Position numbers and translations under genes: made by a program. A DNA stretch of 64,000 nucleotides from Zhengitettix transpicula (lineage: Eukaryota > Arthropoda > Insecta > Orthoptera > Tetrigidae): assembly GCA_037074705.1 (NCBI GenBank), contig CM073590.1, positions 93,302,947-93,366,946 of the forward strand, read 5' to 3'. The notes below the pieces were generated by a model, which saw only the letters and a list, made by a program, of their open reading frames with translations, was not told the origin of the DNA and ran no database searches. This document shows, piece by piece, positions 32,915 through 45,070 of this stretch (positions are counted from its first letter, which is position 1; every line of letters starts with the position of its first letter).

Positions 32915-34410
32915 ACAAGTCGACTCAGTGGGCTGAAAAAACGGGATTCAATTTTAGTCCTTGCAAAGTCAAAGCAATGAGCTTCTCAAGGAAATACAAG
33001 CAAATTTAGATTCCTATAAAAGTATATTATAAAAATATTGAATATGTAAAACAATACAAGATTATGAGAATTTTCTGGGACTCAAAACTCTCGTTCAAGA
33101 CTCACATTGAGCAACTAATCATAGAAAGCAAAAAACCTCAAGCTACTAGCTACTAGCTGCCAAGAACTGTGGAGCAAAGATGGATCTATTGAGTCTCATC
33201 AACAGGGCAATGATCAGAGCAAAAATAGTCAAGGCAAGAGAGGCATCGAACCCAATAATAAGAGAAGAAACCATCACTCTTCGATATGCAGAGAAAGAAC
33301 CACCTAGAAACCTAACCCCGTACTACACTACACTAAAGGATATATTACGAAAGGAAGGAATGACTTTTCCAGAGACAGACCACAACACCACGGCAAGCAT
33401 ACCCCCATGGAAGCTTAACGAACTGCCAATCGATATATCGCTACATAAACTTAACAACCCACACAATACAAACTGGAACTCTGAAGTCTATCAGTTACTA
33501 CTAAGATATAATTCTCCCAGAGTCATTTATACCGATGGGTCCAAAATTTCAAATGGAGTTGGGTGCGCAATAGTTACGACATGCAAAGAAAAATCTATCG
33601 CTATAAACCAGAATGAATCGATAACTTCAGAAGAACTATACGCTATCTTCATGGCCACGGAACTGTGTCTGGAAACACCGGAGGCCAACAATATCATATT
33701 AACAGACTCCAAGGACGCAATACACAGAGTAACCAGTACAGTGCACAGAAATGGTTGCATAAATCGAATGAGAGAGAATATATTGAATATACAAGAAAAC
33801 GGAAACCGGATCACTATAGCCTGGCTACCGGCGCATAAGGACATAGTAGGGCACGACAGGGCAGATCTCCTAGCGAAGATGGAAGCTGATCATCAAGGAA
33901 GATCCAGCAACCTGCCAATCGGCACCAGCAGAGACTGCAGAGTAGGGTTTCTACAAGGACCTGGAGGAAAAGTGGAGTAGACCTGTGAAACCAGAGGAAT
34001 GCGGAGTCATCCTCAGAAATGTCAGCAGAATCAGAAAAATATCGCACCCGAAAGAACTATCTCGAAGTCAATAGGTTGTTGTAACCAGAATACGAACATT
34101 GCACTCCAGTTTCACTCACTCATTCTTGATTTCCAGATCTCCGCAGCCGGTTTGCAGCTCATGCAAGGAGCCCACAACAATTCCTCATGTCCTCTTTGAC
34201 TGCCCCAAGTATAGGGAGATAAGAATATCAACCATAGCCGTCCATCAATGATGGAGATTTGCAACTCATCAGCAGCAATAAACAACCTCATAGACTTTAC
34301 GATGAAAACTGAGTTGTATAAAGTTATTTAATTGTTATACAAATGTAGAACGTAACAGATGTAAGTCGCTAATGACCAAAAGGTTAATGCGACATTAAAC
34401 TGTAATTAAA
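32915..34410 (+). mobile_element. 5'-truncated non-LTR retrotransposon (Jockey/I-like)
   Basis: Begins inside the reverse-transcriptase C-terminus (WAEKTGFNFSPCKVKAMSFS near 32,930-32,990, then WDSKLSFKTHIEQL near 33,078-33,120). It runs through RNase H (33,180-33,980) and a CX2CX7HX4C zinc-knuckle-like motif near 34,149-34,199 (CSSCKEP...HVLFDC). It ends with CTAATGACC...GATG/AATGCGACATTAAAC and an A-run near 34,405. Near-identical AACTTAYAA flanks (near 32,908 and 34,421) may be the target duplication. Missing the rest of ORF2 and all of ORF1, it cannot move on its own. Confidence 0.8.
33180..33980 (+). CDS. RNase H domain of a non-LTR retrotransposon, still open over 266 codons
   Basis: RNase H removes the RNA strand during reverse transcription. 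The catalytic acidic residues are all visible in order: Asp in YTDGSK (near 33,530), Glu in TSEELYAI (near 33,630), Asp in LTDSKDA (near 33,708) and Asp in HDRAD (near 33,855), preceded by the WLPAHKDIVG loop. The N-terminal ~110 residues match the linker after the reverse transcriptase (INRAMIRAKIVKAREASNP). The frame stops just before the zinc-knuckle region, which continues in other frames. The marked start is only the first in-frame start after an upstream disruption; the real protein began further upstream. Confidence 0.8.
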   Translation: MDLLSLINRAMIRAKIVKAREASNPIIREETITLRYAEKEPPRNLTPYYTTLKDILRKEGMTFPETDHNTTASIPPWKLNELPIDISLHKLNNPHNTNWNSEVYQLLLRYNSPRVIYTDGSKISNGVGCAIVTTCKEKSIAINQNESITSEELYAIFMATELCLETPEANNIILTDSKDAIHRVTSTVHRNGCINRMRENILNIQENGNRITIAWLPAHKDIVGHDRADLLAKMEADHQGRSSNLPIGTSRDCRVGFLQGPGGKVE

Positions 34411-36269
34411 AAAACAACTTACAATAATTTATAATAGATGATTTTGGGAATTGAAAATATATTTCATATCTATTTGGCCAACTAAATCATCAAATCATTG
34501 GAAAATGTGTTTGTCTTTATGAGAACATACTGTAGCAGGGAATCTTTTGAGACCGAGAATTAATAAAATGTCTAAAAATTTTGAGTTTTTGTTGGGACCC
34601 ACATGTAAAACAGTTGTGGGCTGTACAATAAAACAAAATAATGTCAACTATTAATTGAATTAATATTAAATATTGTATAAAGAGACGAGGGTTACATATA
34701 ATGTTCAAAATTGTTCTACGGTATAAAAATACTGTAAATATGCAATGGTAGATTGGGTTGAATTAACTATCGGCGGTGGTCATTATAATTTAATACTCTT
34801 GACCTTTCAATCGCATCTACCATAGACATGAAGCTTTATCATGAGGTTTACAGCATTCAAAGGGAAGATGATTTTAAAAAAGGTACACTAAGTGTATGAA
34901 TATCACATAACTTTAGAAGAATAACTACGTTTCTCTCTTAATTGTACGCAATCGTTGAAGAAAGCAACAATTATATTATACTGTCTCCCAATATTTTTGT
35001 CAGACAGTATGCTAGATGTCGGATTGTTGATTGAAAAAACAAGTAACTGTACAGTCATAAGCACTTCACTAACAAATCTTCCATATTAATCCTTAATTTG
35101 TAATTTCTTTTGCACCAAACGTGCTCCATATTTTCAATCGGTATCTGTAAAATTCTATTATGTAATATAATTAATTACATTATTTTGTAGGAAACGTTAC
35201 ATTTTCTGTGGTACAAAGGTAACGGACCTGCACAATTGACAAATGTCCACAAAATTCATTAAAAAGTGTGCGTGGTAGCTTGAAGAATCATTCCTATCAG
35301 CTACCGAGTAACGTAAAAAATATTAGGCAGAATGACTTAAGTGTCCCCATAAGCGTCTCTTTCGAAGACTGGAATACGAAATTTTAACCATCTGGCAAGA
35401 AAATTAATTTTGTACCGTGGAGTTTGTAGCCTACTTCTTTGGTTCCCATTTCAGTTGAGGGTGATCACTGAAAATTATATGAAGGGTATGGTGATTGATC
35501 ATTTTAAAATGGAGGTGGAATTTTGGAAATTCCGGAGTCAGAAACGGAGGAAGACATGAGAAATCACGGCATTCGGGACCCAGAGGAGCAACAAGTTCTA
35601 GTCCAACTCGTGAACGTGGGGACAACCACCTTTTAAAGTCTCAGAAGAAGGATATATTCTCGACGGTCGTCGACTGTCGTTAAGAACGTCAAATAGAGTT
35701 CAGCTTCTGAACGACGACGCATGCTAATGATGTCCTCTGCGGCCAGCATCCAACGACGCCTGCACCGGGCATCCTGATACATCACCATTCCGGCCACACA
35801 TCAAAGAGAAATCCGTCTTCTCGATATAATTGAATTTTTTAACCAAAATATTGCATTGAGGGGTTATTAAATTAGTGGAGTAATATAATTCAAATATCGT
35901 GATGGTTTACCCCACTAAAAGATATATAGAATATTATTTTGTATTCCTTTTCCTTTATTGTTCCGAAGATTATCGTATTTCAACCACTATTGGAGTTAGA
36001 CTATATATTTAACTGGTCTTTGCGTAATAAAATGAAAAGGAATGCATCCACAAGCAAAACTATTAGCTTTACTAAGCAGAAGAATGTTGACGGTGCTATG
36101 TGCAACAATTAATGGAAGTTTCCAATATCTGCAAATATTTTGGTGTTAAGTTTATTAAATACCTATCATGGGAGAAATATATAAATTCATTGGCCAATAA
36201 GGGAAGAAAAGCACTAAAAACTTGTTTTGCAGGGTTTTAAAGAAAAGCTCCAAAAGCACTAAGAAACGG
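34411..36269. other. anonymous stretch
   Basis: AT-rich except 35,500-35,800, a more GC-balanced patch with 62-64 codon frames on both strands and no recognised similarity. Confidence 0.4.
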
Positions 36270-36625
36270 TAGCATGTCGGGATCCTTACAGGGTTGAACA
36301 CATTAAGAAAATGGGAAAAATTCAGAAAAGACATTGAAAATATTTTGTAGACTTATGGAACATAAGTTGGAGACTATTTGGAAAATAAGAAACGTGTCTC
36401 ATGACAGGTGCTTTTACTCCAACTTATTTATTGACAACGGATCACTCATACAAGATTATACAGAGGAAACAGCGATCTTATATACGGAAACTATCTTTCC
36501 TAAATAGAACCATTCGGGGATTGGAATAGCCTACCTATAACTGTGTTGCCAGGCCAGTCGACAGAATAAATCAATTCAAAAAACGATTAACCACTTATGA
36601 TAGGGATTTATTGTAAGAATGATAA
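36270..36625 (+). pseudogene. LINE reverse-transcriptase C-terminal fragment
   Basis: Pieces read in two frames: YRVEHIKKMGKIQKR near 36,285, then KRVSHDRCFYSNLF, and RKQRSYIRKLSFLNRTIRG near 36,458-36,515, then a shifted frame with DWNSLPITVLP and FKKRLTTY near 36,570. The order R-KQR...G/RKxSFxNRTI...WNxLP...FKKR is the conserved tail of Jockey/CR1-type reverse transcriptases. Multiple stops and shifts; no function. Confidence 0.65.
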
Positions 36626-36837
36626 TTTATATTAATAAATTAAGTGAAGTTTAAATTTAAATGATATTTTAAGAAGTTTTTTTTTGGAATCATAGCAGTG
36701 AAATGAAGTGAATGAGAAGTGAGGAGAACTGTAGATATAATCCTTATTAGTATTATTTTTTTCCACATTTATTTTATGTTTACGTTACTGTATAGTTGTT
36801 TTGTGACATGCCATATCATTCCAGACAAACTCAGGAT
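36626..36837. other. anonymous AT-rich spacer
   Basis: Nothing recognisable between the LINE fragment and SINE-A copy 7. Confidence 0.4.
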
Positions 36838-37157
36838 AAATTCGCGTGGTGGAAACTCCCCTTTAATACTATAGGAAAGTGATATGAAAGGAGGATTGCG
36901 GAAGGGTAGAGCAAGGTTGCCAAGGATTAACTACGCCCCCCGGGGTATGGCTGAAGGATCCTACCCGCCATTCGTCTAAAAGTGAAGTAGGAAAAACCCT
37001 AAGAAAACTTGCATCAGATAGGTCGGGCACTTGCAACTGGTCTCCTATCACGGGAGTGCTGTTTGCTGAGGGCGGAGGGGGGGAGGACGCAGAATTTTGT
37101 TCTCTGTGGCTCGACCAGTTTAGGAGTCAGTTGGACCATTGCTCCAATAAGAACAGC
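36838..37157 (-). mobile_element. SINE-A copy 7, older and truncated
   Basis: From GTGGAAACTCCCCTTTAATA to CAATAAGAACAGC. It lacks the poly-A end and everything 5' of the middle of the body. A G-rich insertion near 37,070-37,083 and many substitutions show that it is older than copy 8. Confidence 0.75.
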
Positions 37158-37635
37158 TTTTTTTTCATTTTTTTTTGGGTGTAGACAGGCTATGTTATGG
37201 GTAATCCACATAGTGGCAACTCCCCTCTTATAGCATAGGAAGGGATTTGAAAGGGGGGATGCGGAAGGGTGGAGGAAGGTAGCCAAGGGTTAACTAGGGC
37301 CCCCGGGGTATGGTTTAAGGATCCTACCCGGCATTCGCCTAAAAGAATTAAGGACAAACCATAGAAAAACCTGCATCAGGTAGGTCGGGCATTGGGTACT
37401 TGTCGCACGCCCTTCCGATAGCGGGAGAGGAGTTTGCTGTGGGAACGCAGCATTCCCTTCTCCGTGCCTCGACTAGTTTAGGAGGCAGCTGGCCGACTAT
37501 TCCAATGGGAATAGCGGACAATCCTTACCGTATTTCCAAGGTCTGCGACACCGGAACATACACCTCTCAAAACAGGCCGATGTGCCTCGGCTTGTGGGAA
37601 CCTTAATTCAAAAACGGAGAGGAAAAGGCATCCCC
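37158..37635 (-). mobile_element. SINE-A copy 8, inserted at the edge of copy 7
   Basis: A T-run (A-tail in reverse) at 37,158-37,177, then a complete body ending GGCATCCCC. GAACAGC occurs on both sides (37,151-37,157 and 37,636-37,642), consistent with a 7-base target duplication. The antisense frame is open at 37,400-37,606. Confidence 0.85.
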
Positions 37636-37642
37636 GAACAGC

Positions 37643-40600
37643 GTAGGTTTTCTTTCTTTACGAGGCGATAGAACATGATTTACCTGTGGGAGGATAGATA
37701 AATCGGAATCGTAACAGATGTTTTCAGTTTCAATAATAAGAGGTTATTACGTATTAAGCTCTACGAAGATTGGTTTAAAATTGTGGAAAATTTAATTAGA
37801 CTGATTCTACACATTTTATTCAAAGCAACTAATCGTATTTCAATACCATATATTGAACGTAATGAAATGTTAATTGATGTGTTACGTAGTCTAAACTGTT
37901 TATTTGTGTTTATAGATTTATATAAAATTTAATTAATATGCTTGTTCTTTATACTTTTGCATGTAATTGAGGTTGATTATTTGGTTGTGAGATCAACCGG
38001 GCGTCATAAGCGACGTCATAATCCTAACCTGAAACCCGCTTTTGCACTTGTCAGTTATCACTTCTTTTGTATGTATTTTACTATATCTCGTATTATTCAT
38101 GTTTAATCAGACGTAAATATTTTCATTTCAATTTCTCTTTATATCAAATATTGATTTGCTACTTGATTTGATAATTAATATTTACAAATAATTTTTATTG
38201 TCATTTAAACCATACAAAAAATTACTATCTTTAAGTAGTAATGTAAATTTTGTATTTATATAAATTATACGGCCACTATATTAAATTATGTTTGTAATAT
38301 ACCATTGTATGAAGCTAATATAAAGTGTCATAATTTATTTAAAAGAAACTTAAATATTATATATATTGTTGTGTTAAACTAATATTGCATACATCGTGTG
38401 TTTTATTGTTGTATTAAACTAACATACAGTGCCATTTACTGTTTATTTAAAAGAAACTTCAATAATATTGCTTACATTTTGCAGTTTTGATTCTCAGTTT
38501 ATGTTTGTACGCTGAGGTACGATTCTATGTTTAGTTTACTTGAAGTCAGTGACTAGCGTATTGTCAACTGTAAACCTGATTAGTATTTGACAGATATTAA
38601 TATTAATAGAAACTCATGTACTATTCATGAAAGTTTAAACTGTGAAGTGAAAATGGTTACTTGCGTAGCATTTTACCTGAAAAACAAGAAAAAATCTTTT
38701 CTACAATGTGCTTCGAATATAAATATCACGCTCGCTCACAGATATACCACAGAGAATCCGAGATAATATTGTTCAACTGTTCTATTGTCTGATCTGACGA
38801 AGACTTGAACTTGCGAGTGGTAGAGGTAGAATGTGGGCAGGGACGAAACAATCACTTGGTTTAAATTCTCTCTCCGCGCCTCTTAGTTTACCTGCTTATT
38901 CTCGTCTGTATAATACCGGAACAATATATATGATTCAAATACAACATTGCTATTCATTAATTTTTGAAATCCCAAATTCTATAGAATATATTTGAAAACA
39001 ATAATTTAAATTTATTTTATATATCCACATTGTAAAATCTTTAAAATTAAAATCATTAACGTTGACGAAAATAGTAAATTGATTTTATTGAGAGAAATAT
39101 GATGTACTTTAAAACAATAAAATGTTATTTATCCTCTGGTATATCAAACATTCATGATGAATCTGTGTGTTAAAATCAGTTTACTTCGTGAATTGTACTG
39201 AAAAGTTTTATTCAAAAGATGATAAGCGAGTAAATATTTAAATGCATCCTATAAATAAAGTATTTAAATTAACAGAAAGTTGTGTTCATATATTACTCAT
39301 TTGTAAGGTTTATCTTTAATTTTAATCAAATGTAATAAAATCTTTAATATTTTGTTATCCAGTAGGAAGTACAAATTACTAAGTGAAGAATCAGAAGAAG
39401 AAAAACTGAAGGACGCCTCTCAACATGGAATCTGCTTTTACAATTTTCACAAACCATACGAAATACGTTCAATTAGCTATATCTATGTGTAGCTATATCG
39501 AAAGTAATAAATGAAACGCTAACAGGTTTTCCATGTTGAAATTCGTAACAGCATTGCTGATGGTAACAGATCAATGTCTATCCGTCAGCAAACAATCCCT
39601 TCTGTATTGTAACGCGTGTATTTAGGTTTAAGTTTTTCTTTGTCTCGGAAGTGTTGTTTGCTGTGGTCTTGAGAATTCGAAACCGTGCACATGCGTGGGG
39701 GTGAAGAAGATAAATATTTCCATCCAAGTAATTTCGTGTCCTGTCTCGATTCTTGGCCTCAACATGACAAAATAGTTAGCCATTGCAGCTGCGTGCTATA
39801 AATTTTGTGACGATGGAAGAATCAGTCAACTGGCATTTCGACGAAGTTTTTTAACAATGAAAAAAGTAAAAGAATGGGAGGATATAATGGTGGGGACGGA
39901 GATAAACTTTTGGAAACTGGAGAGTTGTTCTGCGCTCACCGAAGCTGGTGGATGTGATTAAGAGAGGCTCCGTAAAGTTGTTGTCTCTGATATAGTTAGA
40001 GGCAGAATCGTCGTGAGAAAGGGGCCACAATTTGTTAGTGAAGAGTTCACAGAACAGCACCACACAATTTAGTACGACGGCTTGCCAGCATTCAATCCCG
40101 GAGGCCGACGCCTTAGCCAGTGATCAACCCCTGAGTCGACGCCAGTACGTCGGTACGAGAGCTACAGCAGGCAACACAACACAGAATAGCAGTACGCATT
40201 TGGTACGGGCAGCAGATCTCTTCTATGTAAAAACCACAGGTGCCTGAGATAAGAGTTTTCATCTTTAAGTTTAATAAACATATAAAATTTTATTATTTGT
40301 CAAATATTTATTTTGATTTAACGTAAAAACCCAGCCCACAAAAATAATTATTTACAGTATGGAAATAGAGTTTTTTGCGGTTTAATATAAAACTCCGGAT
40401 TCCGGGTATTCGAACCGAACTTGAACAATATACTTGTGCGTATATGAATTATAGTGTAATTTCATAATTCATCTACTACGTCAGTTACAGCTTTTATTTA
40501 AATATCTGGACCACACTGTGAGAGACACCTGTCGCAGTTTCAGAAATGGACATTAAGATCATTAATCTATTAAATAGTTCTATTAATCAGTGCCAGCAAA

Positions 40601-42429
40601 TCACGAATATACAGTTTCAAACGTCTACTACTACAAGTAGACTTATTAAATTTATTTGAACGCTGACTCAAGACCTCCCCTACCCCCGTATTGTAAGACG
40701 GTAAAGTAGCCCCGAATTATTTGTATACGTAATATTTTAAAGGCAGAGTTTGTTCAATTGCTGGTCTGGTCAGACAGCTTTGATGGTGAGTAGTCTCGGT
40801 TGCGGCGTGATGTAGGAAAGTCGAGAACAGTCGTTGCTCCGTGTTGATTGATCTTAAGCGTCGCATGTAAATATTCATATTGATATGACTTTCTAAAGTA
40901 ATGTTAAAGTAGTTAAGTTAACTATGAGCATAATAAATTTGGAAGGAGTTAAAGCCATGTGTTGTATGTTTAAGCGTGTTGAGTCACACCTCAATTAGAG
41001 TAAAACAAGTGACAATAGAGAGAGAATGAAGTGAATATAATATGATTAAATATATGAAGTACTTCTAGCAAAACCGGAAGCCACGTGTTCCATATTATCA
41101 AAGGAAAACGACACAGATAAGAAAATACAATCTTAATTCATTTAGGCCACAGTAACTTCCAATTGTTCTTCCCACAGGAAACCTGGGATTAGAATCTCAT
41201 GATCAACTAAAAACTTTCATAAGTATTAATTGTAAACAAATCTGAAATAACTAATTAAATCCTAATTAAATGATAATCAATGTTAGCATTAATGGCGCCG
41301 ACACTGTAAAAGAATACTACACTTAATGGACCCTTTTAAATTCTCAAATGGTCACAATATGTTAGGAATATTTTGTTCTCCTTCTTTATTCCCATCACCA
41401 TATAGTTTATTGGGCTTGCCCAAGTTTACCAATGATTAAGGATTATTTACCATATGGCGTTGTATAAATTAGCTTAGCTATTTGTAATTAATTTTTCTTA
41501 GAATTGTTCACTTCATGTAATGTGTCCAGTTTAAATGGACATAAATCTGATAAGTATCTTATAATTAATAAAATGAGTAAATTGATAAACTTTCTTAGAC
41601 AAGACAGAAAAGTACGTAAACCAGGTTAGAAACTGTAGACCCCCTGTGCTCAGCATAGGAGAAAAACTCAGACTCGAATTAAGAAAAAAGAAAAAGAAGA
41701 GAAAAAGATCTCCCCCGCTCGGCAGTCGCGTATCGAGTGTGTGCTGAAGTTTTACAAGTTACGGGGCCTTAAAGAACAAAAATGGAGGCGTGCGAAGGGA
41801 GACGGGGTAATGGGATTGTGGCCAGAGCATTCTCTGGAGGAATGAACTTGCCGGATAACGCCAAAGTGCGGTAATGTACGGCCAAATCGTGAGTCTATAC
41901 TCTGTCCTCTGGTGGTTTTCAACTGCAACTTCTTTAACCGCCTTCCTCTGCGGCATTTTTATTTATGTACTACACTGTCAGAACTCTTTGTAAAAAGGAG
42001 TTGTAAATAAATTTCACACATCCCATAAGACTTGTGAGCAAGCGTGAACTCAACTTGCCTCAGATACAGTTATCACCATCATTTTCTCATACAATCAAGA
42101 CAATTCATGAGTATGAAAATGATTATTCATCGTGCCGTTGTATTATAATGCTATTATCATAACGAAGCAAAATTGGAAAATTTTTCACTATGCATATAAA
42201 TCAAAGAATAAAAATATGTTGTGTATCTAAATGGTTGCCGAATAATCATTAATTCTAGTGTATATCACATAGATATATAAATATTTTAAATAAACAATAC
42301 TTTTTCTTAGTACGCCCATTTTTTAGTGTCATTGTTTTACGATTTGTTTTCGATTTATAAGAAGAAAACTATTGGTTAATATTAAAAGACTAGATTTAAT
42401 ATTATGCACACTGATGCTATTACTTATAT
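37643..42429. other. long anonymous stretch
   Basis: AT-rich. 38,300-38,480 holds a diverged short duplication (GTTGTGTTAAACTAATATTG versus GTTGTATTAAACTAACATAC, each near TTTAAAAGAAACTT). Two patches (39,850-40,250 and 41,640-42,020) are more GC-balanced; the second ends near GTTGTAAATAAATTTCAC, a possible polyadenylation signal. They might be decayed LTR or gene fragments, but no motif supports it. Confidence 0.4.
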
Positions 42430-43512
42430 ATTGTAGTAATTGGTAATTAAGGCATTGTTCTAATTGAAAAGTTGAATTGTAGAGGACTCATTATTGGTGG
42501 ATATAGCGGACGCCGCAACAAACCGGCAATGCAAAAAAAAAGTATTGTTGATCGGTCGAGAAGGTTTTATGCGCTCAAAATTTACGAAAAGAACGAACAG
42601 TTGGGCAGCGGACAGCAAGTAGAACACAGTAAAAGAACGAACAGTTGGGCAGCGGACAGCAAGTAGAACAGAGTAAAAGAACGAACAGTTGGGCAGTAAA
42701 CGGCGAGATGTACAGATTAAAATTCTAATTCACGAAAACTTGAATAATCTTTGTCAGTCAGCAGTGAAGACTGAAAGGTCTAATTTAAAGAACGAGAAAG
42801 TGTTCCAGTAACCAGTACGCTGTTATATCAAAAATGCAGAAACTGCACTAGTCTTCAGTCAACAGACAAAACCAATGAGGTGCATTTTCAACAAAAATCC
42901 ACGAGATCTACAAATCCAAGTTGCAGTAAATAATCGAGAATCGACAAATTTATTTTAAACCAACTAACAAACTACGCTAATTAGAGTCTGTGAACATATA
43001 CAGTCTGTGAGTACTTAGAATCAGTGATATCCCCAAAATTGTGCACGAAAAGTTAAAATGAGACCTGGGCTGCCGTACGTAGAAAGAAAACTTTAAAATC
43101 ATTGTAAACCACGTTTAAAAGATAAACGTCAGATCGTTCTTTAATTATCGATAAAATGAGATCTTTAATTATTCAGATCATTCTTTATTTCTTGATAAAA
43201 ATTGAAATTGTTTAAATTCAATCTCTGGTATTATTTCTTCAGCAACAAATTTCGTCTATGTTCAGATGCATTGATTCCAATATAAAGCATATGTAATTTT
43301 TGTGATTTTGATTATATAAATTCTGCCATTATCAAACCCAGTTCAAGACCCTGAGATCCCAAATATTTTGTGATTTGAATACTTGTTTTAAAATTGTTAA
43401 TAAATCTTGTTTAATAGTTTTCACGTAATAGTTCTTTTCATTTAAAAGCGACACATAATTCATATAATGAATTATTGTCAAAAGATGCAAGCTAAATATA
43501 TAAATTATTACA

Positions 43513-43514
<2 letters not shown>
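42430..43514 (-). mobile_element. TAM copy G, opposite orientation
   Basis: Left end ATTGTAGTAATTGG, right end AATTATTACAAT. The family core appears in reverse at 43,326-43,356 (CATTATCAAACCCAGTTC then AAGACCCTGAGATC). It contains a private 44-bp tandem repeat. It faces copy B across a (TA)-rich tract. Confidence 0.65.
42588..42705. repeat. 44-bp tandem repeat, about 2.6 units
   Basis: AAAGAACGAACAGTTGGGCA followed by GCGGACAGCAAGTAGAACA recurs at 42,591, 42,635 and 42,679 with almost no change; the third unit is partial. Confidence 0.9.
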
Positions 43515-43555
<41 letters not shown>

Positions 43556-43562
43556 AATATAT
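43515..43562. repeat. (TA)-rich tract between TAM copies G and B
   Basis: About 48 bases of TA with occasional TG/CA interruptions, itself nearly palindromic. Confidence 0.9.
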
Positions 43563-44519
43563 ATTGTAATAAACATCAAGTAGGCTTTAATTAATTTAAA
43601 AGAAAGATTAATAAAATTATTAATATTTAAAGTTTTTATTAGTTTTTATTTCATAAAAATGCACATTATTAGCCCTATCTTTGTACGCCGGTCTTTGATC
43701 AAAATTTACAAAACTTTACTTTAATTATTTACAATTTATTTGTTCTCGTGAATACACATCAATATTTACAATCCAATATGTTGAAAAACTCTTAATCTCA
43801 AGTTCATCACTGGGTTTGATAATTAGGACACGATAAATGTATAATTTGACTATTAACAATTCAAAATATAAAAAAAATTAACCTAAAAACAATAAGAAAT
43901 ATAAGTGGTATGAAAGCTGAACTAAATGAACTCTGAACGAACTCTGATTACCCTTTTATTATTATTTACAAATTTATCAAAATTATGTTACTTACGGATC
44001 GTCGCTCTGGTACCAGAACAATCAATTTTACCTCGTTCGGACACTTTTACACACTTTAATTTTTAATATCAGGCCTTGGTTTTCACTGATTCAATACTTC
44101 ACTTTAAAATTTGGCAATATTGGCTGTATTTCGTTGACTGCTCCGCTCCATAATCATTTACCAATGTTCTCCTGGAACAATTTCTCCACGTAGATTTTGG
44201 AAAGTTCTATTCTGACGAAAACTGCTCTTACTTTCCAATATTTACGCTGCAATACTTCCCTGAATGTTTTACTTTATATTAATTCACAACTTTAACTGGT
44301 AATACATTAACGACGTCTAGTCTCTGCTCAAGTTTTATTTTTTGTACTGCTCCTAGCAATGTTTTCCCGCCAACTAACTATCGTAGTGGCTCCCGAGTTT
44401 TAGCGCGCATTTCCCTTTCGGCATTTCATAAAAGCAACAGAGCTCAGCGCTATTGTCGCTTTTGGTCGCTCAAATACGGCTAACAATTTAAATTATTTAA
44501 AAACAATTGGCATTACAAT
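43563..44519 (+). mobile_element. TAM copy B
   Basis: Starts ATTGTAATAAACATC and ends AATTGGCATTACAAT. Core at 43,802-43,832 (GTTCATCACTGGGTTTGATA). The right half (44,369-44,470: AACTATCGTAGT, GTTTTAGCGCGCAT, CAACAGAG, ATTGTCGCTTT) matches copy A in order. Confidence 0.75.
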
Positions 44520-45070
44520 ATATATTGTAATAGTAATAAATCTTAATAAATAATATACATCAGAAAAGTTCCACGATTGGCGTTAATGGATTGTAAAGAT
44601 TTTCCTTTTTAAAAACACTCATTACAAGTTATAATTTTATTTTCATTAAATGATAATATAAATCACAATATAAATTTGATTTAAAAATACACTTCAAAGA
44701 ATAATTGCCTGAGCATGAATTTTCAGAACAAGAATTATACACTCTTAATTTCTACAAGATGTCGTGGGTTAGTTAGTTGGCAAACAATCATAGATCAAGA
44801 AATTTTCTAATTAGCTGCGTAGAATGCAAGAAATAACGATGTGCACCACACATGCTTGAATGGAAATGTATTTGGACAGCTTACAGTTTTCCCCCGATAT
44901 GTCTGCGACGTGACGATGTAGGTATGCCCTGAGATGCTAAGATACAGCCCTCGGATTGCGGAAGCCAGCCGATTAGATTGTTCTGGTTGCCAAGACTGGA
45001 CCCTCGAACTGCGGAGTCGAGACGAATGTCGACGTCTCGCGTTTGGAAAACATGACCCTGCAGAGTCAAG
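44520..45070 (+). repeat. dispersed repeat related to 61,990-62,620
   Basis: Starts at the TA tract right after TAM copy B with ATATTGTAATAGTAATAAAT, so it may be another element with the same end. From 44,700 to 44,900 it aligns with 62,085-62,290: CTGAGCATGA, GTTAGTTAGTTGGCAAA, TGCAAGAAATA, ATGTGCACCACACATG, CAGCTTACAGTT. The remaining part has short GC-rich subrepeats around CCCTCG...TGCGGA. Confidence 0.5.

Noticed and set aside
40390..40415. tRNA B-box-like GGTTCGAATACCC on the minus strand
   Set aside because: No A box at the right distance and no cloverleaf.
40670..42050. Possible LTR with AATAAA signals
   Set aside because: No paired repeat, no TG...CA ends and no primer-binding site could be found.
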